64,000 nt of DNA from assembly GCF_014041915.1 (NCBI RefSeq), contig NZ_CP059472.1, positions 2,170,001 to 2,234,000 of the forward strand, given 5' to 3'. Shown here piece by piece: positions 26,625-35,200 of this stretch. Each line of letters opens with the position of its first letter. Position 1 is the stretch's first letter. Position numbers and translations under genes: made by a program. The notes beneath the pieces were generated by a model. It had not been told where the DNA came from. It made no database searches and worked only from the letters and a program-made list of their open reading frames with translations. This DNA is from Marnyiella aurantia (GTDB lineage: Bacteria; Bacteroidota; Bacteroidia; Flavobacteriales; Weeksellaceae).

Positions 26625-26969
26625 TAAGACGTCGGGTTGTCATTCCGAAGGAATCTTTGCATACGCAGCAGAACGCCAAAGCTTCACATTTGGCACAGGC
26701 TATATCCGTGTGCCGTGCTTAAAAAAAGATTTGCGAAAATATGTTTTCCTGTTGCATACATTGGGTGCATAATTGCATGAGTCATAAAAGACTTGAGCAC
26801 GGACTAAAAATGTTTCATTATCCGGCAGTATTACCTGCGGAAGCAATAATAGCAGCAGGATTCTTAAAAGCGGTAATCCTTTTAGGCGAGATCCGTCTTT
26901 TTGTAAAATTTCAGTAAGAATTCAGTAAGAGTATCAGGGACCTTTTCAGCACACAATTAAATCATTATA
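26625..26969. other. Gap without a supported gene
   Basis: No convincing gene. It holds the phrase GTCATTCCGAAGGAATCTT (26638-26656) and a 35-codon open frame at 26810-26917 (MFHYPAVLPAEAI...) with no support. Probably decayed or regulatory sequence. Confidence 0.4.
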
Positions 26970-27515
26970 ATGAAAAACAGTCATTTAGAATCAGCAAACA
27001 GTTGGTCTTTAGTATGTGAGATTTGCAATGGCAACGGATTAGAAGCGGTTCAGTTTGGTTGTGTACAGGGAAGAAATATATGTTTAACCTGCATTCAGAA
27101 ATATGATTTAAAAAGTACGGACAGCACCCTTGATGAAGAACGCTCCCAGGTGATAGATAAAATCAGGAAGGAAATAGATGAAGTGATGAATGAAGAAGAT
27201 GTTCTCCGGGAAAATTTAAACAGTTGCGACAGTGAAGAGCTTTCCAAAATGGTTGAATATTTAAACATTATCTGCGAGGCCAAATATAAACTGTCGGAAA
27301 TGATCGCAATAGATTCGGTCCTGGAAAAAGAAATCCTGAAGTTAAGACGTGCAGCACATGGTGACCCTAAAAGTTTAAGCCAGAAAGTAAACCGCCACAA
27401 GGATATATCGGAAAATATCATCACAGATAAACATTTACTCGATAAAATTTTAAAACTGGGAGTCTGCGAAGGATTAAATTATTACAAATCGTCGCGAACC
27501 TCATCCCCGGGTTAA
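26970..27515 (+). CDS. Hypothetical protein with N-terminal Cys knuckles and coiled coil
   Basis: A 181-residue cytoplasmic protein I do not recognise. The first 45 residues carry C16-x2-C19 (CEIC) and C38-x2-C41 (CLTC) plus C31, a likely zinc-binding finger. From about 52 to 125 the sequence is strongly charged and helical (DEERSQVIDKIRKEIDEVMN), probably a coiled coil. The C-terminus is also helical. It lies in a loosely packed accessory stretch. Confidence 0.65.
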   Translation: MKNSHLESANSWSLVCEICNGNGLEAVQFGCVQGRNICLTCIQKYDLKSTDSTLDEERSQVIDKIRKEIDEVMNEEDVLRENLNSCDSEELSKMVEYLNIICEAKYKLSEMIAIDSVLEKEILKLRRAAHGDPKSLSQKVNRHKDISENIITDKHLLDKILKLGVCEGLNYYKSSRTSSPG

Positions 27516-27722
27516 TTCCGTACGATATCCCGGCTAACCTAATACATATTACTTTCAAGGCAAAGTCCGCGGATCTGCAGGCTGTCAGCCTTGCTTCAGC
27601 ATACCTTTTCTTATTTTAAATCAGGCCGGTGAAAGCATTTCGAGCGATTTTTTCCTTATGATGCGTCCATTCCGTTTCCTCAGACTGATTACAAAACAAG
27701 ACTTCTGTCGTCTGTTCAGATG

Positions 27723-28307
27723 TTATAAACCCGAAGTGTGGGAATCTGGAATTGCTGCTTCATTTTTGCCCCGTTGTTTCCGGAACAGGATATAAAGAAC
27801 CGTTCCCATTAAAATTTCAATTAAAGCACCGGCCAAAGCAGAGTAGAACGCGACGGCCTGCATAGCAAAAAGTATAAAAGCTGCAGCTCCAAGTACTGCT
27901 CCGAGCAGCCAGTACACCTTCATGCCGTAAAGCGTGGCAAAAGTCAGGTACCGTCCGCCAATGATAAGCAGCATTCCCTGAAAAAACCATTCCGGTCTAA
28001 CCAGCGAAAGGCCATAGGCCATTGGGATGCACATCAGCATCCACACTGTACCTTCCATCGCCGATTTTCCCAGCGGATTATTGGGGTCGTGCTTGCCTGG
28101 AATCCCGGTCAGTTTCCCGATCAGCATGGAAAGCGGAAAGATTATCATGCCACCGATAATTAAGGTCCAGATACCGGTAGTCACTCCATACATCATCACG
28201 GCCAAGGCGGCGCAAAGCCAAACGAGACCGGAGCTCAATACTCCGGTTGAACCGTAACCGTGGCCGGTACGCATATCCTGTTGGGCGATTTGGAGGGGGG
28301 TTGTCAT
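27723..28307 (-). CDS. DUF7010 family membrane protein
   Basis: A 194-residue protein with about six membrane helices. The opening (TPLQIAQQDMRTGHGYGSTG) and the loop KLTGIPGKHDPNNPLGKSAM are features I associate with DUF7010. Function unknown. The next gene on the same strand ends 48 bases upstream of its start. Confidence 0.7.
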   Translation of the reverse strand: MTTPLQIAQQDMRTGHGYGSTGVLSSGLVWLCAALAVMMYGVTTGIWTLIIGGMIIFPLSMLIGKLTGIPGKHDPNNPLGKSAMEGTVWMLMCIPMAYGLSLVRPEWFFQGMLLIIGGRYLTFATLYGMKVYWLLGAVLGAAAFILFAMQAVAFYSALAGALIEILMGTVLYILFRKQRGKNEAAIPDSHTSGL

Positions 28308-28355
28308 TGCATTGTGATTAAAAAAATACAGATATTGAAGTCAGGTCAAGCTAAA

Positions 28356-28697
28356 CTACTCAAATATTGACACCAGCGTGCCCAAAATAAGGAAAATTAT
28401 TCCACCTATTCTGGTGATTTTGGCAAAACGCTGATACTGGGTTTCATTATTTCTTTTATCGTAATGGTCTACTACAACAGAAATAAAATTTGCGGCCCCG
28501 AAAATAAATGCGGCATAAATCAGGGTGCATGCCGCGCCGCTGAAGTGCACACCGCGACCCCGCTTACCCGGAATGAAAATATCGTCACTGTACCAGCCGA
28601 AGGTTCCGTATGCAAGCAGTGCAGCTGCAAACAAAATACATTTTACTCGTTCTTCCGGTGAAATGTGATTAGGTGTATGTGGGTATATACTTTTCAT
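28356..28697 (-). CDS. Small membrane protein of unknown function
   Basis: A 113-residue product with three hydrophobic helices (about 18-34, 53-73 and 94-112). The loop between the first two carries FIPGKRGRGVHFSG. No family recognised. It may be co-transcribed with the DUF7010 gene downstream. Confidence 0.6.
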   Translation of the reverse strand: MKSIYPHTPNHISPEERVKCILFAAALLAYGTFGWYSDDIFIPGKRGRGVHFSGAACTLIYAAFIFGAANFISVVVDHYDKRNNETQYQRFAKITRIGGIIFLILGTLVSIFE

Positions 28698-28805
28698 TTA
28701 CAATAATATAAGTAGCTTTGTTAAAAGTGGTTTGGGTTTTGCGTAGCGTGCGCCAATGATAAATAATTTAGGCTGAAAAAGAAAATTGGGCTTGTATTGG
28801 CGAAG

Positions 28806-28931
28806 TGTCCAGAAATAGGCTTAGGGCTTTACATTGCAAATCAAATCGCGCTGGCCCACGGCGGCACCTTAGCTTTTACGTCTGATGAAAAGGAAACAAG
28901 GTTCACTTTCACAATGAGTGCGAAAAAGTAG
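28806..28931 (+). pseudogene. Remnant of a sensor histidine kinase, C-terminal tail only
   Basis: About 41 codons read GLGLYIANQIALAHGGTLAF and end TSDEKETRFTFTMSAKK with a TAG at 28929-28931. GLGLYIA...HGG is the G2 box and following helix of a HATPase_c domain, and the final strand is also normal. Nothing upstream encodes the H, N or G1 boxes, and the residues just before are not kinase-like. This is a 5'-truncated relic, not a frameshift. Confidence 0.65.
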
Positions 28932-29134
28932 AATACGTTCACTGCCGGTCGGTTTGGCATTACGTGAGCGTGAAATAAAAGCGCTCAAAGTCATGAGACA
29001 TTGCGGCGTGGGAGTGTTGAAACTTTAAGCCATTAGATATTTGTTTTACGAATCTCATTTCCTAATTTTGAGGTTGTAATGGTTACAATTACGATGTTAT
29101 GCTTTCCTAAGTATAAAAGATTTTCAATGTACTT
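28932..29134. other. Non-coding stretch after the kinase remnant
   Basis: With 28698-28805 it makes up the rest of a 437-base gap between two minus-strand genes. Apart from the kinase tail I see no gene, hairpin or promoter that I can support. Confidence 0.35.
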
Positions 29135-29767
29135 TTAATCTTGGACTGACACTAAGTTCCCATCATAATCAAAAGTTCCGGTAATTTGCTCAATTACCTT
29201 TGCACCGAATGCATTGCTTCCCCTGTAAGTCATCGTTGCAATAACTTCATTTTTCGTGAAAGAATATTTTGTGCTCACGTGTTCAAACGACTTATCATCA
29301 TTCATTACTTTCTTAACTGCTCTTTCAAGTTTAGGGTTGGAATTGTCCAGAGCATTTATATTTTTCTTTGCCCATTTTTGCGAACGGATTTTCTTAATTT
29401 CGATTTCGATTTCTTCTTTTTGAACATTAGTAAGATTTTTATTATCCAGTTCTTTTTGAAGATTGCTTAGATGTAATTCTGGGTTTTCAAGTTCTTTTTG
29501 TCTTACTAGCTTCGCTGAGTCTATTTTTTGTTCTTGTGTTTTCGGCTCATTAGAATGTAGAAAGTCACTTGATTTCACTCTTTTTTGTTCGCTTAAATCT
29601 GCTTGATGTTTTCGCCCGGATTCGGTATTTTCTGACCACCAAATTAAGCCTAAAAAATAGATAAAAAATAATCCAAACAGTGTTAGAACAGCTATTAAAC
29701 AGCCATTCTTTTTTCTTTTCTTTGGTTCTTCGTGATTTGATTGCTGTTCGAATAAAAATTTTTTCAT
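29135..29767 (-). CDS. Membrane-anchored coiled-coil protein of unknown function
   Basis: A 210-residue protein. A short basic N-terminus (KKRKKNG) is followed by one membrane helix (about 22-44, ending GLIWWSEN), so it is an inner-membrane anchor with the rest outside. Residues 60-130 are Lys/Glu/Gln-rich and helical. The C-terminal 60 residues (FTKNEVIATMTYRGSNAFGA, ending GTFDYDGNLVSVQD) look like a small beta domain. No family recognised. Confidence 0.65.
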   Translation of the reverse strand: MKKFLFEQQSNHEEPKKRKKNGCLIAVLTLFGLFFIYFLGLIWWSENTESGRKHQADLSEQKRVKSSDFLHSNEPKTQEQKIDSAKLVRQKELENPELHLSNLQKELDNKNLTNVQKEEIEIEIKKIRSQKWAKKNINALDNSNPKLERAVKKVMNDDKSFEHVSTKYSFTKNEVIATMTYRGSNAFGAKVIEQITGTFDYDGNLVSVQD

Positions 29768-29890
29768 GGTTATTCTTCTGTTTTGTTGATTAAAAGTGTT
29801 CTAACGATCGATAGACTTAACGCAGCTAAGAGTTATTAAACTTTTAAAAAGTTGAATTTAAACATAGACTAGCTATATTTAATATTAAAC

Positions 29891-30100
29891 TCATTCCTTT
29901 TGTTTATTCCGATGATCGGAAAGTTTTTCAACTATTAAGTTAACAATTTCGTTAGCTTGTTGATATAGGTCCTTTGTAGGATCAAAGCTTAAACGTCCTA
30001 ACTTTTGAGTTTCATCAAATAATCCAGAATTATTGTCGGAGTACCAAATGGGTATTATTGAATTAGTACCAAATCTTTCTTTAAAATTATCTGATTCGAA
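29891..30100 (-). pseudogene. 3' fragment of an unknown gene
   Basis: An open stretch of about 70 codons with no start: SDNFKERFGTNSIIPIWYSD, then NNSGLFDETQKLGRLSFDPT, ending VEKLSDHRNKQKE. A stop lies two codons upstream, so only a C-terminal part remains. Coding-like composition suggests a truncated gene. The IIPIWY...LGRLSFDPTKDLYQQANEIV pattern faintly recalls C-terminal parts of TIR-like or nucleotide-processing domains, but this is weak. Confidence 0.4.
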
Positions 30101-30156
30101 TTACCCTACTGTCGCACGAATCCTTTCGTGTGGCTATTAAGATAATGTTTTTTGTA

Positions 30157-30786
30157 TTATTTATAAATAAACATTTCCGGAGTCCATTGCACCATTACCT
30201 TGTTGCTCTGGATTTTACCATAGAATGGGGTGTAAAATTCACCATTTAACTTAATCCTTTTGCCAAACTTAGCCACAGCTTTCTTGCTGATACATATAGA
30301 TAAATCTAAATCGTAAAGAATATAAGGGGTTATATAGAATAATTCATGATATAGTATTTTATTATTAAAATTGATCGGATTGAAATGAAGTTCATATGTT
30401 ATTCTTTCTTTTGGTTTTAACCCTATAAAGATATCATTCATTCGCTTAACACGGGAACTCGCTGCGTCAATCTGGTTAAACGTTTCACTGTTTCCACTCG
30501 CAAATTGATAATCGTACTCTAAATATTTGTAATTGCCCAGATTCTTAAGATTAACGGTAGGCAATAATGCGGTCTCAACTGTTTCACTGCAAATTCCAGG
30601 ACCGTTCCCCCGAACATCGGATCTGTCGATAGGTATTGCGTAAGATTCGTTTGAATTATTTATTAATTCAATATTCATCTTCTTGTGCATACCTGTAGTA
30701 TCTGTAATTCTGATTGTAATAGAAATCTGCGCGGCTAACATATTAAAACAAAAGAATGTGAAAGCGAAAAAGAATTTTTCCATCAT
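30157..30786 (-). CDS. Exported protein of unknown function
   Basis: The start at 30786 gives a signal peptide (MMEKFFFAFTFFCFNMLAAQ); the frame is open to 30822, but those residues are unneeded. The mature part of about 190 residues has beta-rich patterns (IRITDTTGMHKKMNIELINN, RITYELHFNPINF) reminiscent of small periplasmic beta-sandwich proteins. No family recognised. The A+T content is higher than in the flanking housekeeping genes. Confidence 0.65.
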   Translation of the reverse strand: MMEKFFFAFTFFCFNMLAAQISITIRITDTTGMHKKMNIELINNSNESYAIPIDRSDVRGNGPGICSETVETALLPTVNLKNLGNYKYLEYDYQFASGNSETFNQIDAASSRVKRMNDIFIGLKPKERITYELHFNPINFNNKILYHELFYITPYILYDLDLSICISKKAVAKFGKRIKLNGEFYTPFYGKIQSNKVMVQWTPEMFIYK

Positions 30787-31078
30787 TTTATTCACGATTT
30801 TAAAAGTTTTGTAATATTTCACTATAGTTCTAATGATTGAGCTCCTAAGTGAGAATTTTACGGATTCGACAGATCAATATATTTCCACATACGAGACAAT
30901 AAACTTATAGACCTTGTATGGAGATGCTTATGCAGAATATTTGACCATTCTCTTCATGGAAAGCAGGATTTTAAATTAAAACATCCTGCATTTAGCTAAA
31001 CTACACAAATACTTTTGACCCCGAAAGTGCTGAGTATGAAACCGGACCCAAATCCCGCATTTTCCCTACTTTTGCCGC

Positions 31079-31747
31079 ATGGATCACCAGACCACCTTTA
31101 ATTACTTAAAACGCTTCCTGACCGATGAAAGGTTGGCGAAAATTGAAAGTTATGCCCCCGAAAGTTCGGATTTTGTGCTGCCCGTGATGGAAGACATCTT
31201 TCAGTTCCGCAATGCTGCGGCTATTGTGCGTTCCGTGGAGGCCTGCGGTTTCCATAAAATTGTGGCCATGGAAAGTGAAAACGAATTCAACCCTTATCTG
31301 AAGGTCACCAAAGGTGCCGAAACCTGGGTGGAGGTGCAGAAGATGCCACACACGCTGGAATCGCTGCAGGAAATTAAAAACCGCGGGTATAAGATTTTGG
31401 CGGTCTCACCGGAGAAGAACGCTACCATGTTACCGGATTACGACCTCACCGAACCCGTAGCGCTGGTTTTCGGCACCGAAAAAGAAGGTGTCACCGACGA
31501 GATCCTCGATTTTGCAGATGAAACGCTCGCGATTCCCATGTATGGTTTTACAAAAAGCTTCAATGTTTCGGTGGCGGCCGCCATCTGCTTCTACGAACTC
31601 AGGCAGAAACTCATCAAATCAGATATGGATTATAAACTCACCGGCGAAAAACTCTGGGAACTTAAAGTCCGCTGGGCTAAAAATTCAATCCCGCGCGGCG
31701 AGGAAGTCCTGAACAGTTACCTGAAATCCCTGAAAAGCCAGTCCTGA
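31079..31747 (+). CDS. trmH: TrmH-family tRNA/rRNA 2'-O-methyltransferase
   Basis: A SPOUT methyltransferase of 222 residues. The three TrmH motifs are visible: FQFRNAAAIVRSVEACGF (motif 1, about 42-58), ALVFGTEKEGVTDE (motif 2) and IPMYGFTKSFNVSVAAAI (motif 3, deep-knot SAM site). The protein most likely methylates G18 of tRNA. A TACTTTTG -7-like box (31067-31074) ends only 4 bases before the ATG, suggesting a nearly leaderless transcript. Confidence 0.9.
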   Translation: MDHQTTFNYLKRFLTDERLAKIESYAPESSDFVLPVMEDIFQFRNAAAIVRSVEACGFHKIVAMESENEFNPYLKVTKGAETWVEVQKMPHTLESLQEIKNRGYKILAVSPEKNATMLPDYDLTEPVALVFGTEKEGVTDEILDFADETLAIPMYGFTKSFNVSVAAAICFYELRQKLIKSDMDYKLTGEKLWELKVRWAKNSIPRGEEVLNSYLKSLKSQS

Positions 31748-31770
31748 CATTAGCTTTCATCAAAATAACA

Positions 31771-31803
31771 AATGCTCCGAAGTCTGAACTCCGGAGCATT
31801 TTT
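31771..31803 (+). terminator. Terminator between trmH and the SPFH gene
   Basis: A 9-bp perfect stem (AATGCTCCG / CGGAGCATT) with a 12-base loop is followed by TTT on the plus strand. It could serve both convergent genes. Confidence 0.75.
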
Positions 31804-31819
31804 GTGGGGAATAGCTCTG

Positions 31820-32782
31820 TTATTTCATTTGGTAAAGCGTATTGCTGCCGCTGCCCAAAACGGTGGTTGGCATTACCCCGTCCCATTTCAGCACTCGCTG
31901 ATATTCTACGTAGGTGGAGGTAATTTCCTGCTGCTTCAGGCTGATGGCCTTGGCATCGGCCTGAGCGCGGATTACGATGGACGCTGAATCCCCTTTTGCC
32001 AGTTGGATTTTCCTTTGGGCATCAGCCTGAGCTACGCGCGCCTGAGCTTCGGCTTTAATTGCATCGGCATCGGCAGTGGCCTTGTCTTCAATGGACTGAC
32101 GGATGGCTTTTGGCGGCTGGATATTGGTCTTCAGCTGCGATACCAAAAACCATTTCCCGATTCTTTTGTTCACCTCCGATAAAATCTCGGCTTCGTAAGT
32201 TTCTCTGTTGTTGAAGAGGTAATCGATCGAGTGTCTGTTGGCCACATCATTGATCGCACCGATGATGGCGTTGTTCAGCCAGCCTTCCTGGATAGCCTCC
32301 AGTCCCCCTTTGGTGTAGGTGGAACGCAGATTCGTAAACATATCCGCCGCGGTACTTTCCTTCACCGAGTAATTAAAGGAAGGTTTGATGGGGCAGGGGA
32401 AACCGCCTTTGGCAACGATAATGGATTCCGGATACTCAATATGGCGCTGGTCCAGCGGTATTTCCTGGATTTCCTGAGTATATTTGTTGTAGAATACGAC
32501 TCCGGAAACTTCTTCGGTGTACGAAACGCCACGTTTGTCGCCCAGGAGGTTAATAAGTAAACCTTTGTGGCCTACGCTGATGACGTCGTAGTTCATAGGC
32601 TGCAGAAGTGCTGCTACAATAGCTACAAAAATAAAGGTGGCCGGTTGCCACTTCATGCCGTTCGGTTGTCGCTTCCCGTTTTTGTCCGGCTCGGAATAGG
32701 TGAGGAGATCCAGCTTGCGCGTGAAGATTCCGATAATGACAGCTAGTGCAATAAGCATCAAAAGTAAAAATGTTAATGACAT
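31820..32782 (-). CDS. SPFH/Band 7 (prohibitin-like) membrane protein
   Basis: A 320-residue protein with an N-terminal membrane helix (about 2-22) and a second hydrophobic segment near 48-66. An SPFH domain follows (about 75-230, INLLGDKRGVSYTEEVSGVV). The C-terminal helical part is rich in Ala, Gln and charged residues (KATADADAIKAEAQARVAQA), typical of flotillin/prohibitin coiled coils. Likely forms large membrane-bound rings that control proteases or membrane order. Confidence 0.88.
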   Translation of the reverse strand: MSLTFLLLMLIALAVIIGIFTRKLDLLTYSEPDKNGKRQPNGMKWQPATFIFVAIVAALLQPMNYDVISVGHKGLLINLLGDKRGVSYTEEVSGVVFYNKYTQEIQEIPLDQRHIEYPESIIVAKGGFPCPIKPSFNYSVKESTAADMFTNLRSTYTKGGLEAIQEGWLNNAIIGAINDVANRHSIDYLFNNRETYEAEILSEVNKRIGKWFLVSQLKTNIQPPKAIRQSIEDKATADADAIKAEAQARVAQADAQRKIQLAKGDSASIVIRAQADAKAISLKQQEITSTYVEYQRVLKWDGVMPTTVLGSGSNTLYQMK

Positions 32783-32933
32783 ATAGTTTGTTTTTAATGG
32801 TTTTGATTAATAATAGGGAATTTTCTTTAAAAATGCAAGAAAACGTATTAAAAAACTATTAAAAACTGTTAATTTGTCATTATTGGATAAGTTGATATGG
32901 ACTTATACAGTTTATAATCAAACTTATAGGCTT

Positions 32934-33860
32934 CTACCGGATCGGTTCTCTTTTGTGTACGAATTTCTGCTTCAGTAAAATGCAGATAATTCCCACGACG
33001 ATGATTGCGGCTACATCCAACAGGAAGCGCTTGCTGAAACTGCCTACGAAATCCCAGTTCTGCAGGTACACCGAAATTCCCATTGCCGCGGCGGCGGGAA
33101 TGATGATGAGTACGATGAGCGGTCCCGCAATGACGTTTGTTCGGTAAGAGAGGTACATAATGATGCTGGCGGTGGCAGCGGCTACGGAGAGTATAACATC
33201 CTTCAGTCTTAAATGCAGCATACCCTCGGTGGCTTTATTATGGATGAAATCTGATTCTGTAGCCATCCCGAAGTTCACAAGCGCCATAAAGGTGAGCGCC
33301 GATCCGGCAGTGAGCGCCAGGTATCCGAGTACAGTGGCTTTAAGGCCTGTCCACAGCACATCTGCTTTCTTCAGTGCGATTCCCAGCGGAATTTTTGCCA
33401 GAGGTTCCATCCCGGGCGCAATAATGGACGCAGCGACAAATGCCATCACAAGGTCATGGATTTCCGAAATAAATCCGATGGAGGCTATGATGCCGCCCAC
33501 AAACATCAGGATGAGGTAATTGGTAGTTGTGCGGCCGTTATGTCTTAGACCGGTTTCCATTTCCTCCCAGATGGCTTCGTCCACATCGTGGTTTATTTCC
33601 TTCTGTTTTGAATGATGGCTCAGGCTGGCTACTTCTGAAGTAGCGATGGAAAATTCGCGGCCTTCGGTATGCTCCGCAATCATTTTTAATACATCGTCGG
33701 CGCCGCGGTTCAGAACATGAACCGTGAGTGTATCGCCTACGGGCTTCAGGGAGGTATTGGTATGTACAGAAAGATGGATCACATTGGGATTTTCCACCAA
33801 AGCCCTGCTTATGGCCGCAGTGGTTTCGGATGGGATGGAGGCTTCAATGGTTCTGTGCAT
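32934..33860 (-). CDS. DUF389 family membrane protein
   Basis: A 308-residue protein with an N-terminal soluble domain (about 1-105) and six membrane helices (about 117-300). The segment AFVAASIIAPGMEPLAKIPLG is the DUF389 signature (SPLMGPI-like). No transport or enzyme activity is established for the family. It is not obviously in an operon. Confidence 0.85.
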   Translation of the reverse strand: MHRTIEASIPSETTAAISRALVENPNVIHLSVHTNTSLKPVGDTLTVHVLNRGADDVLKMIAEHTEGREFSIATSEVASLSHHSKQKEINHDVDEAIWEEMETGLRHNGRTTTNYLILMFVGGIIASIGFISEIHDLVMAFVAASIIAPGMEPLAKIPLGIALKKADVLWTGLKATVLGYLALTAGSALTFMALVNFGMATESDFIHNKATEGMLHLRLKDVILSVAAATASIIMYLSYRTNVIAGPLIVLIIIPAAAAMGISVYLQNWDFVGSFSKRFLLDVAAIIVVGIICILLKQKFVHKREPIR

Positions 33861-33924
33861 ACGCTGAAATTTGATGGTTAGTGAAATTGAACCCTGAAAA
33901 GGGATATTTCAAAACAACAAAAAA

Positions 33925-33943
33925 CGCTCCGAAAAACGGAGCG
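33925..33943 (-). terminator. Terminator of the M23 peptidase gene
   Basis: A 7-bp perfect stem (CGCTCCG / CGGAGCG) with a five-base loop runs on the minus strand into TTTTTTG. Confidence 0.75.
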
Positions 33944-33963
33944 CAGATTTCTCTAGGAAACTA

Positions 33964-34989
33964 TTAGAAGTTCATGAACAGTTTGGGATTCACCGGAGTG
34001 TTGTTTTTGTGAACCTCGTAATGAAGGTGCGGACCGGTGGACCGGCCACTGTTTCCGGACTTGGCAATTACATGGTTTACCTTTACTTTGTCGTTGGTGC
34101 GCACCAGAACTTCTGCAAGGTGAGCGTAGAGCGTGGCCAGACCGTTACCGTGTGAAACGATGACACAGTTGCCGTAGCCGCCTTTCTGTCCCGCGAAGAT
34201 CACGGTGCCGGCTGCAGTACATCTTACATCGCTGCCATAGGCAACGGCGATGTCCATTCCTTTATGAAACTGGATCTGATCTGCTTCCACCGGAGCATTA
34301 TTTACTTCGCGAACGGTGGCTTTCTTTGCAGATGCAGGTGCGCTTATATTTGCGGCAGATGACCCTGACGTCGCGGGTACGGTTACATTCGCATATACCG
34401 GAACTGTTTTCTTGCTGATGTTGCCCAGGCTGTCTTTCTCCTCAACTATCTTTACCGAAACCACACGGCGTTCGGTAGTAGTGGCCGGTGAGGCAGCGAC
34501 AGGTGCACTTGGAGTGGCCGCAGGAGATTTTACTGAAGCCAGAACCGTACGGAAAGGAATAGGATTTTTCCTTTTGCCGAAATTAGAAGATATATAACCA
34601 CCACTGGGCATTCCCAGCGGCACCTGCATCAACTTGTTCTGAAGGTCCATCAGGTACTGGCTGTACCGGTTAGACTGTTTGGCCAGATATACCGAACTTG
34701 CAAGACTGTCCTGGTCCAGATGATCGATTTTTGAATTTGAAACGTTTCTGGATGCCAGAAAGGAGTTTAAGTCCCGCACGGTATTGTCTACCTGCAGGAG
34801 GTCATTTTTCATTTTGGCATAGTCTACACTGTCTTTCTGGGTATTTATTTTAACCAGATTAACCTCGTAATTCCGGTTGTCTTTAGCAGTCCATAATTTT
34901 GCGATGATGAGTGCCTGCGCAAAGATAACTGCCAGAAATCCACCCAGCAGTATCCTCATTTTTCTCTTTTTCGTAAATAACTTTTTCAT
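33964..34989 (-). CDS. M23 family peptidoglycan endopeptidase
   Basis: An N-terminal helix (about 11-31) anchors the protein in the inner membrane. A coiled coil (about 45-125) and a Pro/Ala/Ser/Thr/Val-rich linker (about 155-240) lead to a LytM domain (about 250-335). Its zinc motifs HKGMD, the GNGLATLYAHL block and GPHLHYEVHKN are all present, so it should be active, cutting peptidoglycan cross-bridges. A -7 box (TAATTTTG) lies at 35030-35037. Confidence 0.92.
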   Translation of the reverse strand: MKKLFTKKRKMRILLGGFLAVIFAQALIIAKLWTAKDNRNYEVNLVKINTQKDSVDYAKMKNDLLQVDNTVRDLNSFLASRNVSNSKIDHLDQDSLASSVYLAKQSNRYSQYLMDLQNKLMQVPLGMPSGGYISSNFGKRKNPIPFRTVLASVKSPAATPSAPVAASPATTTERRVVSVKIVEEKDSLGNISKKTVPVYANVTVPATSGSSAANISAPASAKKATVREVNNAPVEADQIQFHKGMDIAVAYGSDVRCTAAGTVIFAGQKGGYGNCVIVSHGNGLATLYAHLAEVLVRTNDKVKVNHVIAKSGNSGRSTGPHLHYEVHKNNTPVNPKLFMNF

Positions 34990-35029
34990 TGTAAGAAATT
35001 CCTTGCTGTATGTTCTTAATAACAGTCGG

Positions 35030-35037
35030 CAAAATTA
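35030..35037 (-). promoter_or_regulatory. Candidate -7 box of the M23 gene
   Basis: The minus strand reads TAATTTTG, 40 bases before the ATG at 34989. Confidence 0.45.
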
Positions 35038-35175
35038 AAAAAAAATGAACATGCCTGCCATTTTTTAACAGAACTTTGGATTCGGAGTAATTTTAACGCT
35101 GAAAAACTGATTTAATTGTACAGCGATGGCAGTTTTGTTACATTAATCATAAAGGAATCACTCGTGTCTTTTGTC

Positions 35176-35183
35176 TATCTTTG
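35176..35183 (+). promoter_or_regulatory. Candidate gpsA -7 box
   Basis: TATCTTTG matches TAnnTTTG 17 bases before the ATG at 35201. It lies inside the upstream extension of the open frame, which argues for that later start. Confidence 0.5.
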
Positions 35184-35200
35184 CACCCTCGATTTGTGTT

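Noticed and set aside
26536-26772. Plus-strand frame of 78 codons
   Set aside because: It overlaps the repaired small gene at 26414-26624 in another frame and has no supporting motif.
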